From positions 1 to 7,880 of the forward strand of contig CAMPIU010000130.1 of assembly GCA_946886545.1 (NCBI GenBank): 7,880 bases of DNA, given 5' to 3'. The stretch comes from an uncultured Flavobacteriales bacterium. Its GTDB lineage: Bacteria; Bacteroidota; Bacteroidia; Flavobacteriales; Crocinitomicaceae. Below the pieces are notes generated by a model, which saw only the letters and a list, made by a program, of their open reading frames with translations, was not told the origin of the DNA and did not search any database. A program made the position numbers and the translations under genes. Positions 1-5,466 of this stretch are shown here, one piece after another (within the stretch, counting starts at the first letter, position 1; each line of letters opens with the position of its first letter).

Positions 1-37
1 CACTAGTTTAGTAATAATTATCTTTTCAAAAAAAGTT

Positions 38-472
38 ATGAATACTCAATCCACCGGCAAACCTTCCAATCTTAAAATCTCGTTGATCTTCACCGGATCT
101 GTTTTAGTGCTTAGTCTCGTACTGGATCTGATAGCAACTTTCTTCAAGTTAGATTATTTCCTGCGTTGGGATTATTTGTGGTACAACATTGGTTTGGAAG
201 GTTTTCTTAGTTTTCTGGCAGCATTAGGAACGATTCATTTCACCTCCAGGCTTGCGGATTTCGCTTTCAAAACGATCGTTATCAGGGTTATCGTTTTTGC
301 TGTTCTTTATGCTCTATTACCTTCACTCACCCAATTAATTATCTATTTATCACTGCTAGGATCAGATATGCACTTATTCATGGCGGACTTCAGAATTATC
401 ACTGCCGGAATCAAACTATCGTTTATTCTTATTGTCATTTGGATGGTGTTGAAGTACCGGCAAAAAGATTAA
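38..472 (+). CDS. Small integral membrane protein of unknown function (144 aa)
   Basis: I do not recognise this protein. Its composition is that of a polytopic inner-membrane protein. A short polar N-terminus (residues 1-12) is followed by hydrophobic stretches at about 13-36, 49-67, 78-106 and 119-138, giving roughly four transmembrane helices, and it ends in a basic tail (KYRQKD). There are no cysteine pairs, histidine clusters or acidic membrane motifs that would suggest transport or catalysis. The ATG at 38 is the first good start. It follows an A-rich stretch (AAAAAAAGTT) without a Shine-Dalgarno sequence, as is usual in Bacteroidota. The next gene on the same strand is another small membrane protein, but 291 bases lie between them, so co-transcription is not implied. 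That the gene is real is well supported by length and composition; the function is unknown. Confidence 0.75.
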   Translation: MNTQSTGKPSNLKISLIFTGSVLVLSLVLDLIATFFKLDYFLRWDYLWYNIGLEGFLSFLAALGTIHFTSRLADFAFKTIVIRVIVFAVLYALLPSLTQLIIYLSLLGSDMHLFMADFRIITAGIKLSFILIVIWMVLKYRQKD

Positions 473-506
473 TTCGTCAACCATCTTTATTCTCCCACGG
501 AACACT

Positions 507-550
507 TGCGCCCTAGCTTATGCTTACGCTGAAGCTTCAGCATAGGCGCA
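507..550. repeat. Near-palindromic intergenic element (possible hairpin or terminator)
   Basis: The core GCTGAAGCTTCAGC (528-541) is a perfect 14-base palindrome. It is enclosed by TATGC (519-523) with GCATA (540-544), and by TGCGCC (507-512) with GGCGCA (545-550). The right arm (534-550) would pair completely with the left arm if two short insertions, CTAGCT (513-518) and TTAC (524-527), were removed. It therefore looks like a decayed 34-base palindrome. It could act as a terminator for the gene ending at 472 or be a copy of a dispersed palindromic repeat. There is no U-run after it. Confidence 0.55.
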
Positions 551-642
551 CAGCGTTGGCACAGGAACACGGATGAGCACAGAAGTTTTCAATGATTGAA
601 AGTCAAAAATATTCATGTTTTTTTTGCCATAGCCACAAAGAA

Positions 643-661
643 CCAAATCCCGATAACTATC
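643..661 (+). repeat. Dispersed short repeat, copy 1 (CCAAATCCCGATAACTATC)
   Basis: This 19-mer matches 1215-1233 at 18 of 19 positions. The two copies lie in the intergenic regions on either side of the second membrane-protein gene, in the same orientation. In this copy the GATAGCTATC palindrome is broken by one substitution (GATAACTATC). Confidence 0.5.
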
Positions 662-763
662 AGGATCAAAATGCAAAAGCAGATTCTGCCAATAAATACT
701 AAAAGCAGGTAAACCTGTTGCGGGATAGTTACTTTAGTAAGTAAACGCTAAAATTCATTACTT

Positions 764-1165
764 ATGAGAGCATTCATTACAGGGATATCTGCTGCCTTGA
801 TCATTATCCTAAACGCATTGATTGGCTATCACTATCCCCCAAGCGGAATTTTAGGAACCCCCATAATTCTTGGAATAAGTTCTTTGATTATTGTTTTAGG
901 TGTCAGAAAAACAGCCAGTATCCTGAAAAGCTTACTGATCTTTGCCTATGCTGTACTCAATGATTACCTGGTCATGAATTATTCCGGAGAACCTCTTGAG
1001 CAAGAAGGAAGCGGTTCGTTGAATTCGTACCTGATGTATGGATTGATTGTCAGTTATGTTATTTTGATTTTAGGGACTTTCAAAACAAAGGATAAGCTGA
1101 GCATGAAAATACTGGCCTGGATCCTTTTTCCGGTACTTGTGCTTCTTTACTCACAAATCCGATAA
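764..1165 (+). CDS. Small integral membrane protein of unknown function (133 aa)
   Basis: I do not recognise this protein. Hydrophobic segments at about residues 4-22, 30-47, 52-71, 87-105 and 113-129 suggest five transmembrane helices joined by short loops. The only sizeable polar loop is the one around residues 73-86, which is rich in Glu, Gly and Ser. The pattern fits a small inner-membrane protein with no visible catalytic or metal-binding motif. The ATG at 764 opens directly into the first hydrophobic segment; no alternative start upstream is better and no Shine-Dalgarno sequence is seen. It shares size class and strand with the membrane protein at 38-472, but their sequences do not look homologous by eye. 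It is flanked on both sides by copies of the CCAAATCCCGATA repeat. It is probably transcribed alone, since 290 bases precede it and 169 follow it. Confidence 0.72.
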   Translation: MRAFITGISAALIIILNALIGYHYPPSGILGTPIILGISSLIIVLGVRKTASILKSLLIFAYAVLNDYLVMNYSGEPLEQEGSGSLNSYLMYGLIVSYVILILGTFKTKDKLSMKILAWILFPVLVLLYSQIR

Positions 1166-1214
1166 GGTAGGGTATTAGTCCTTTTCACCCGCAGAAGACC
1201 ATAAAAAGGTGGAG

Positions 1215-1233
1215 CCAAATCCCGATAGCTATC
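1215..1233 (+). repeat. Dispersed short repeat, copy 2 (CCAAATCCCGATAGCTATC)
   Basis: This is the second copy of the 19-mer found at 643-661, with one mismatch. Here the GATAGCTATC palindrome (1224-1233) is intact. It lies about 50 bases after the stop codon of the small membrane protein. It could contribute a small hairpin to the transcript end, but it is short and has no U-run. Confidence 0.5.
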
Positions 1234-1334
1234 CCTTAGGTTTGTATTCGGAAATCTAAAAAGTCCTTAATTCTCATCCCACATTCATTTCGTTTCTTTG
1301 ATTTTTAGCTATCTTCAAAAAAAACACAGATTGA

Positions 1335-2867
1335 ATGGACATTGTTGACAATATTGAGCTCACCTATTTAAGTATTTCCGACTACGAAGCATTGAAAGAG
1401 GCAATGGTTGAATCCTATGCAGGGTTGGCCAATCCTTACTGGACCAGAAAGCAGGTGGAAACACTCATTAACCAATTTCCGGACGGACAAGTTGCCATTA
1501 AAGTCAACGGTCAAATTGCAGGGGTGGCACTTTCCATTATTGTGGATTCTTCGAAATACGAGCATTTACATACTTACAAACAGATCACAGGAAATTATAC
1601 TTTCAATACTCATCGGCCTACCGGGAATATCCTATACGGTATTGATGTCTTTATCAAAAAAGAATTCCGCGGTTTGCGCCTGGGCCGACGTTTATACGAT
1701 TACCGCAAGGAACTGTGCGAGAAACTGAACCTCAAAGGCATTGCGTTTGGCGGACGCATTCCGAATTTTCACAAGTACGCGAAACAGATGTCGCCGAAGG
1801 AATACATCGAAAAAGTAAAGCGAAAGGAAATTCACGATCCGGTACTCGATTTTCAAATGTCGAACGATTTTCACCCTTCAAAAATTATGAAGAATTACCT
1901 GGAAGGCGATGCGCATTCGAAAGATTATGCGGTTTTGCTGGAATGGGATAATTTGTACTACGAAGTAAAAAACGAAGCTCCGAGCGCTATCAAAACCGTT
2001 GTCCGTTTAGGCCTGATCCAATGGCAGATGCGTCCCTACGCCAACCTGGATGACCTGATGCAGCAAGCCGAGTATTTCATTGATGCCGTCTCGGGTTACC
2101 GTTCGGATTTTGCCTTATTCCCGGAATTCTTCAATGCCCCATTGATGGCTGAAGACAACCATTTATCGGAACCGCAGGCAATTCGTGAACTGGCGAAATA
2201 CACCCATGAAGTGGTACAACAATTCTCCAAACTGGCAATCAGCTACAACATCAATATCATTACCGGAAGTATGCCCGAGATCCAAAACGACCGACTTTTC
2301 AATGTGGGCTACTTGTGTCACCGTGACGGAAGAATTGAAAGCTTTGAGAAGATCCACGTCACCCCGGATGAAGCAAAGATTTGGGGAATGGAAGGCGGAA
2401 ATCACTTGCAGGTTTTTGATACGGATTGCGGAAAGATCGGAATCCTGATCTGCTACGATGTGGAATTTCCGGAACTCAGCCGTTTACTGGCAAATGAAGG
2501 AATGGACATTCTCTTTGTTCCCTTCCTGACAGATACACAAAACGGGTACTCACGTGTGCGGCATTGCGCGCAGGCAAGAGCAATTGAAAACGAGTGCTAC
2601 GTAGCCATTGCGGGAAGTGTAGGTAACCTTCCGAATGTACACAACATGGATATTCAATACTCCCAGTCCATGGTATTCACGCCATGCGATTTTGCTTTTC
2701 CATCAAACGGGATCAAGGCAGAAGCTACTCCGAATACGGAAATGATCCTGATAGCAGATGTGGATATTACTTTATTGCGAGAACTGAATCAATATGGATC
2801 GGTAAGGAACCTGAAAGACCGCAGAACGGATATTTATGATTTGAAAAAGAGGAAACGGAGGGAGTAA
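1335..2867 (+). CDS. GNAT acetyltransferase-carbon-nitrogen hydrolase fusion protein
   Basis: This 510-residue protein has two domains. Residues about 5-205 form a GNAT-type N-acyltransferase; the acetyl-CoA loop is visible as RGLRLGRRL at 112-120, after the strand YGIDVFIKKEF. Residues about 222-500 form a nitrilase-superfamily (carbon-nitrogen hydrolase) domain with the full triad: E264 in LFPEFF, K339 in FEKIHVTPDE, and C373 in ILICYDVEFPE. In this superfamily the cysteine forms a thioester with an amide or nitrile substrate, giving hydrolysis or acyl transfer. Similar fusions are known in Bacteroidota and are usually annotated only by domain; their substrates are unknown to me. The protein has no signal peptide or membrane segment, so it is probably cytoplasmic. 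The ATG at 1335 follows TTGA and has no Shine-Dalgarno sequence. It appears to be a single-gene unit. The domain calls are strong; the coupled reaction (acylating and deacylating an amine) is inference. Confidence 0.93.
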   Translation: MDIVDNIELTYLSISDYEALKEAMVESYAGLANPYWTRKQVETLINQFPDGQVAIKVNGQIAGVALSIIVDSSKYEHLHTYKQITGNYTFNTHRPTGNILYGIDVFIKKEFRGLRLGRRLYDYRKELCEKLNLKGIAFGGRIPNFHKYAKQMSPKEYIEKVKRKEIHDPVLDFQMSNDFHPSKIMKNYLEGDAHSKDYAVLLEWDNLYYEVKNEAPSAIKTVVRLGLIQWQMRPYANLDDLMQQAEYFIDAVSGYRSDFALFPEFFNAPLMAEDNHLSEPQAIRELAKYTHEVVQQFSKLAISYNINIITGSMPEIQNDRLFNVGYLCHRDGRIESFEKIHVTPDEAKIWGMEGGNHLQVFDTDCGKIGILICYDVEFPELSRLLANEGMDILFVPFLTDTQNGYSRVRHCAQARAIENECYVAIAGSVGNLPNVHNMDIQYSQSMVFTPCDFAFPSNGIKAEATPNTEMILIADVDITLLRELNQYGSVRNLKDRRTDIYDLKKRKRRE

Positions 2868-2879
2868 CAGGTAAAATGT

Positions 2880-2926
2880 CATGTCGAGTTCCACCATGTG
2901 TTCTCAATACATCCCGACTGAACATG
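2880..2926. terminator. Imperfect inverted repeat after the fusion-enzyme gene
   Basis: CATGTCGAGT (2880-2889) pairs with ACTGAACATG (2917-2926) at 8 of 10 positions across a 27-base loop. It starts 12 bases after the stop codon of the fusion enzyme. It may be a weak terminator or a decayed intergenic repeat. The long loop and missing U-run make this tentative. Confidence 0.25.
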
Positions 2927-2948
2927 TGTGTAATTGAAAAAATGGTAT

Positions 2949-2956
2949 TATAATTG
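2949..2956 (+). promoter_or_regulatory. Possible -7 box for the YESQA repeat gene (TATAATTG)
   Basis: TATAATTG fits the Bacteroidota -7 consensus TAnnTTTG at all but one position and lies 27 bases before the ATG at 2984. No clear TTG element is found at the expected distance upstream; the closest TTG (2934-2936) is only 12 bases away. It is recorded as a weak candidate only. Confidence 0.25.
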
Positions 2957-2983
2957 CAAAACACTGATTTTAAAATTAAAGAG

Positions 2984-3319
2984 ATGAAAAACCTACTTAC
3001 ATTGCTGGTACTTTTTTTAGCGTCTAATGGCGTGAATGCACAACAAGTTTACTCTGTAGATTATGAATCGCAGGCGGATGTCAAAGTTTTTGTTGTGGAT
3101 TACGAATCACAGGCCGACCTTTTGGTTTATAAGGTAAAATATTCTTCCCAGGCGGGAGATAACGACGGAAAATGGTTCTTTGTTGATTACGAAAGCCAGG
3201 CAAAAAAGTCGATCTATTTCGTAAAATATGAAAGCCAGGCAGATTTGAAGATCTTTTTTGTGGAATACGAAAGTCAGGCAGGCTGGAAAAACAGCAGTAA
3301 GAAACAGTTGATGTATTAA
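2984..3319 (+). CDS. Secreted YESQA-repeat protein, DUF6150-like, candidate knotted protein
   Basis: The protein has 111 residues. Residues 1-19 form a signal peptide (MKNLL, a Leu/Val-rich core, then VNA before Gln20), so it is probably exported to the periplasm or beyond. The rest is six copies of a short repeat with the core Y-E-S-Q-A at residues 27, 40, 53 (YSSQA), 69, 82 and 95. The spacing is 13, 13, 16, 13 and 13, the longer step coming from a GDNDG-type insert. Each unit reads roughly hydrophobic-x-hydrophobic-V-D/K-Y-E-S-Q-A-D/G, suggesting alternating beta strands. The tail is GWKNSSKKQLMY. I associate this pattern with DUF6150, which from memory includes proteins with a 7_1 (septoil) knot; this assignment is unverified. 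I chose ATG 2984 because it begins the signal peptide; an in-frame TTG at 2954 would add ten charged residues before it. The molecular role is unknown. Confidence 0.85.
   Translation: MKNLLTLLVLFLASNGVNAQQVYSVDYESQADVKVFVVDYESQADLLVYKVKYSSQAGDNDGKWFFVDYESQAKKSIYFVKYESQADLKIFFVEYESQAGWKNSSKKQLMY
3047..3289 (+). repeat. Six in-frame 39-48 base repeats encoding the YESQA units
   Basis: The units cover residues 22-102 of the secreted protein. At DNA level they have diverged and are kept mainly at protein level. The Ser codon of each core is TCG, TCA, TCC in units 1-3 and AGC, AGC, AGT in units 4-6. The Ala codon is GCG, GCC, GCG in the first three and GCA in the last three. The array is thus two blocks of three, joined where the longer 16-residue step occurs. 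Confidence 0.85.
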
Positions 3320-3321
3320 GA

Positions 3322-3386
3322 GATATTAGGATATTAGGACTTCAGGATATTAGGATCGGAAATTTAAGTCCTAAAATCTTAAAATC
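3322..3386. terminator. Intergenic inverted repeat made of GATATTAGGA units, likely terminator
   Basis: The left arm 3322-3342 pairs with the right arm 3366-3386 at 18 of 21 positions, with one of the mismatches a G-U wobble in RNA. The inner nine bases, TTAGGACTT (3334-3342) and AAGTCCTAA (3366-3374), pair perfectly around a 23-base loop. The left arm and loop contain GATATTAGGA three times (3322-3331, 3330-3339, 3346-3355). The right side continues with TTAAAATCTT-type complements up to about 3403. The element starts two bases after the stop codon of the YESQA gene and probably ends its transcript. Its repetitive make-up also suggests a dispersed intergenic repeat. Confidence 0.55.
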
Positions 3387-3418
3387 TTGATGTCTTAAAA
3401 TCCAATTTACTAACTTCG
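3387..3418 (+). promoter_or_regulatory. Candidate Bacteroidota-type promoter of the methyltransferase operon
   Basis: TTG (3387-3389) is followed after 21 bases by TAACTTCG (3411-3418), which matches TAnnTTTG at 7 of 8 positions. The spacing fits the known -33/-7 promoter of Bacteroidota. Transcription would begin roughly 5-8 bases after the box, that is at or next to the ATG at 3423, so the operon mRNA may be leaderless or nearly so. The -33 element overlaps the right arm of the preceding inverted repeat. Confidence 0.5.
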
Positions 3419-3422
3419 TGGA

Positions 3423-4280
3423 ATGTCCTGGCTAAAGAATTTGATCAAATATTATTTCAGCAAACGCATTCACCGCGATAAACTGCATCCCTCAGTAGGA
3501 ATTCAGCAGCGTGCTTTGATGCAACAGTATCAATTGGCCCAGGCAAACAAACAAGTTCCTGCGTTCAACACAACCGGATTCAAAGTCTTCTCTCAATTTG
3601 AAGAAGACGGCTTGTTGCTTTTCCTCTTTTCGTTACTTGGGGAAGGAAGCAAAACCTTTATTGAGATCGGTTCCAACGACGGAATAAACAGTAACTGCAG
3701 CAACCTGGCAATTCATTTTGGCTGGTCGGGTTTATTTTTTGAAGGTGATCCGAAACTAATCCGTCGGGGGGAAAAATTCTACTCCAAGATCCCAACACCT
3801 TATCACCCGAAACCAAAATACATTCAGGCGATTATTCAACGCGAGAATATCAACCAGTTGATTGAGAAAGCAGGTTTGAGCGGAGAGATTGAATTACTTT
3901 CCATTGATATCGACGGAAACGATTATTGGGTTTGGGACGCTTTAACAGTAGTACAGCCAAAAGTAGTTGTCATTGAAACACATACGGAATTCGGTTTGGA
4001 GAACATCGTAGTTCCTTACGATCCTGATTACATGTATCCGGGAAAACATCCGATCTATCACGGAGCCAGTGTAATTGCCATGAATCAGCTGGCTGAAAAG
4101 AAAGGTTATCGTCTTATTGGAGCAAATGATTTGGGAATGAACCAGATTTATATCAGAAAAAACTTACTTTTAGAAGAAGTTCCAAGCGTTTCCCCTGAAT
4201 CAACTTTATGGCACCCGAAAGCAAAAGCGGATTACCTGAAGTTTAATGAAATCAAAGATTGGGAATACATTAAAGGGTAA
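3423..4280 (+). CDS. FkbM-like SAM-dependent methyltransferase
   Basis: This 285-residue protein has a class I SAM methyltransferase fold of the FkbM/Methyltransf_21 kind. The glycine-rich SAM loop is FIEIGSNDG (79-87), introduced by FSQFEEDG (56-63). The acidic end of strand beta2 is FFEGDP (105-110), and the strand-4 motif is SIDIDGNDYWVW (160-171), followed by the strand VVVIETH (181-187). Family members O-methylate sugars or small secondary metabolites, and many bacterial members are linked to surface glycans. The N-terminus (1-50) is basic and amphipathic, with no signal peptide. The C-terminus (252-285) extends past the core fold. It is the first gene of a three-gene operon; the next start is 4 bases after its stop. 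No Shine-Dalgarno sequence is seen, consistent with a nearly leaderless mRNA. The substrate cannot be deduced. Confidence 0.88.
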   Translation: MSWLKNLIKYYFSKRIHRDKLHPSVGIQQRALMQQYQLAQANKQVPAFNTTGFKVFSQFEEDGLLLFLFSLLGEGSKTFIEIGSNDGINSNCSNLAIHFGWSGLFFEGDPKLIRRGEKFYSKIPTPYHPKPKYIQAIIQRENINQLIEKAGLSGEIELLSIDIDGNDYWVWDALTVVQPKVVVIETHTEFGLENIVVPYDPDYMYPGKHPIYHGASVIAMNQLAEKKGYRLIGANDLGMNQIYIRKNLLLEEVPSVSPESTLWHPKAKADYLKFNEIKDWEYIKG

Positions 4281-4284
4281 GATT

Positions 4285-4740
4285 ATGATATTGAAAACAC
4301 TTTTTTCGAAACAAGCTGTTGACAAAAGCATTGAGCGGATCAATCGATTACAGGCTGATTCAAAACCGCTTTGGGGAAAAATGAATGCTGCGCAAATGCT
4401 GGATCATTGCAGTGAAACAATGAAAGTGGCCCGCGGACAAAAAGAACTGAAACGTATGTTTATCAGTTACATTCTCGGAAGTATGATGAAATCCTCATTC
4501 TACAACGAAAAACCGGTTCCAAAAAACAGTCCGACACATAAAGACTTTATCGTTACAAGTACCTCAGACCTTGAAAAAGCAAAGCAGGAATTGATTGACC
4601 ATTTAATAGCTTTCCAGGAAGACGGAATGGACAAATGTACTTCCTTACCGCATTCTTTTTTCGGAAAGCTTACCAAAGAACAATGGGGATTGGGAATGTA
4701 TAAACATTTGGACCATCATTTACAGCAATTCGGAGTATAA
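4285..4740 (+). CDS. DUF1569 / DinB-superfamily protein
   Basis: This 151-residue protein has the look of the DUF1569 branch of the DinB/YfiT four-helix-bundle superfamily, whose members often bind a metal through histidines. Visible marks are WGKMNAAQMLDHCSE (30-44, with H41), LPHSFFGKLTKEQWG (121-135, with H123), and the C-terminal KHLDHHLQQFG (140-150, with H141, H144 and H145). The placement of H41, H123 and the final HxxHH is that expected for a metal site. Some DinB relatives use bacillithiol or other thiols as cofactor; nothing here proves that. I chose ATG 4285 rather than the in-frame ATG 4246, which lies inside the previous gene. AAAGGG (4272-4277) precedes the chosen start by 7 bases, and the resulting N-terminus matches the family's length. 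It sits between two methyltransferase genes with almost no spacing. Confidence 0.87.
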   Translation: MILKTLFSKQAVDKSIERINRLQADSKPLWGKMNAAQMLDHCSETMKVARGQKELKRMFISYILGSMMKSSFYNEKPVPKNSPTHKDFIVTSTSDLEKAKQELIDHLIAFQEDGMDKCTSLPHSFFGKLTKEQWGLGMYKHLDHHLQQFGV

Positions 4741-4742
4741 TC

Positions 4743-5384
4743 ATGGAATTTATTGACCAGGCTTTAGATGATTACTGTTGTGCTCATACCACGGCAGAAT
4801 CTGCATTATTGGCAAAATTGAATCGCGATACCCACGTAAACATTTTGCAGCCCCGCATGTTGAGCGGACATTTTCAGGGACGATTATTGAGCATGCTTTC
4901 TAAAATGATCCGTCCGGAACGTATTTTGGAAATCGGAACATATACAGGCTATTCGGCGCTTTGTATGGCTGAAGGATTGACTGAAAATGTGAAGATCATC
5001 CCAGTGGACATCAATGCACAGCTTGAAGACTTTGTCCGATCTTATATCTCGGAAAGCGAATATGCTTCCAAAATAGACTACCGCATTTGCAATGCCGTGG
5101 AGGAAATTCCTAAAATGGATGAACTATTTGACCTGGTTTTTATTGATGCCGACAAAATGAATTACATCAATTACTACAGGCTGGTTTTTGACAAAGTAAG
5201 ATCAGGCGGATATATTTTCTCAGACAATGTATTGTGGTCAGGAAAAGTGATTCAAACCGAAGGAAAAATAGACAAGGACACGCAATTATTGAAAGAGTTC
5301 AATGAATTGATTCAAAATGATCCACGTGTAGAAAATATCCTGCTTCCAATTAGAGATGGGGTGATGATCGCCCGCAAAAAATGA
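4743..5384 (+). CDS. Class I O-methyltransferase (caffeoyl-CoA OMT-type, Methyltransf_3)
   Basis: This 213-residue protein is a full-length member of the cation-dependent O-methyltransferase family. The SAM loop is ILEIGTYTGYSA (61-72), the strand-2 acidic residue lies in PVDINA (87-92), and the metal and catalytic region is FDLVFIDADKMNY (129-141), followed by SDNVLWSGKV (160-169). D135, D161 and N162 correspond to the usual divalent-metal ligands. Enzymes of this type methylate catechol-like hydroxyls, and bacterial relatives also include a tRNA-modifying enzyme (TrmR), so small-molecule and RNA substrates are both possible. The start is two bases after the preceding stop, with GGAG (4732-4735) well placed as a ribosome-binding site inside the preceding gene. 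It is the last gene of the operon; its stop codon falls within a hairpin. The family call is strong; the substrate is unknown. Confidence 0.92.
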   Translation: MEFIDQALDDYCCAHTTAESALLAKLNRDTHVNILQPRMLSGHFQGRLLSMLSKMIRPERILEIGTYTGYSALCMAEGLTENVKIIPVDINAQLEDFVRSYISESEYASKIDYRICNAVEEIPKMDELFDLVFIDADKMNYINYYRLVFDKVRSGGYIFSDNVLWSGKVIQTEGKIDKDTQLLKEFNELIQNDPRVENILLPIRDGVMIARKK

Positions 5385-5397
5385 AACATTTTTTGCG
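5373..5397. terminator. Perfect hairpin overlapping the OMT stop codon
   Basis: CGCAAAAAATG (5373-5383) and CATTTTTTGCG (5387-5397) form a perfect 11-bp stem with an AAA loop. The TGA stop of the O-methyltransferase gene (5382-5384) sits at the top of the stem. The stem itself carries the A- and T-runs, so it may work as a terminator or 3'-end stabiliser for the operon. Translating ribosomes would unfold it. Confidence 0.55.
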
Positions 5398-5413
5398 TGA
5401 ATTATCAATGGGT

Positions 5414-5454
5414 TAATTATCAATTATTAAGACGGGAAATCCTCTTGATAATTA
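5414..5454. terminator. Inverted repeat between convergent genes, possible bidirectional terminator
   Basis: TAATTATCAA (5414-5423) and TTGATAATTA (5445-5454) are perfect inverted repeats around a 21-base loop. AATTATCAAT also occurs as a direct repeat at 5400-5409 and 5415-5424. The element lies between the convergent O-methyltransferase and ankyrin genes, where a terminator for both strands is expected. It is AT-rich, and without energy calculation its strength is uncertain. Confidence 0.4.
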
Positions 5455-5466
5455 CTCCATTAATAA

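Larger units (their letters stand above)
473..763. other. Intergenic region with palindromic and repeat elements, no gene seen
   Basis: No convincing reading frame or tRNA-like structure is present between the two membrane-protein genes. The region holds a near-palindrome (507-550), a GGAACAC heptamer on either side of it (499-505 and 564-570), a copy of a short dispersed repeat (643-661), and small inverted repeats such as CAGGTaaACCTG (706-717) and TTACTTtagtAAGTAA (729-744), the last about 20 bases before the next start codon. No good Bacteroidota promoter (TTG, 17-23 nt, TAnnTTTG) was found. Confidence 0.6.

Noticed and set aside
19..26. TATCTTTT as a -7 box for the first membrane-protein gene
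   Set aside because: It matches the consensus at most positions, but the region where the -33 element should lie is outside the window, so it cannot be judged.
1298..1317. Promoter before the GNAT-nitrilase gene (TTG at 1298-1300, TATCTTCA at 1310-1317)
   Set aside because: The -7-like box is acceptable, but the TTG is only 9 bases away instead of about 17-23, and no other TTG fits the spacing.
1368..2448. Several overlapping frames of 60-106 codons on both strands inside the GNAT-nitrilase gene
   Set aside because: They have no recognisable motifs and lie wholly within a strongly supported gene whose domains explain the region.
2954..2983. TTG start extending the YESQA-repeat protein by ten residues
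   Set aside because: The extension is polar and charged and would place residues before a textbook signal peptide that begins at ATG 2984. TTG 2954 also overlaps the possible promoter box.
3047..3289. CRISPR-like array reading of the regularly spaced repeats
   Set aside because: The repeats are in frame, diverged at DNA level while conserved at protein level, and have no unique spacers of 30 bases or more.
4246..4284. Earlier in-frame ATG for the DUF1569 gene, overlapping the FkbM-like gene
   Set aside because: The added 13 residues are encoded inside the preceding gene's conserved reading frame, and the ATG at 4285 has a better ribosome-binding site and family-like length.
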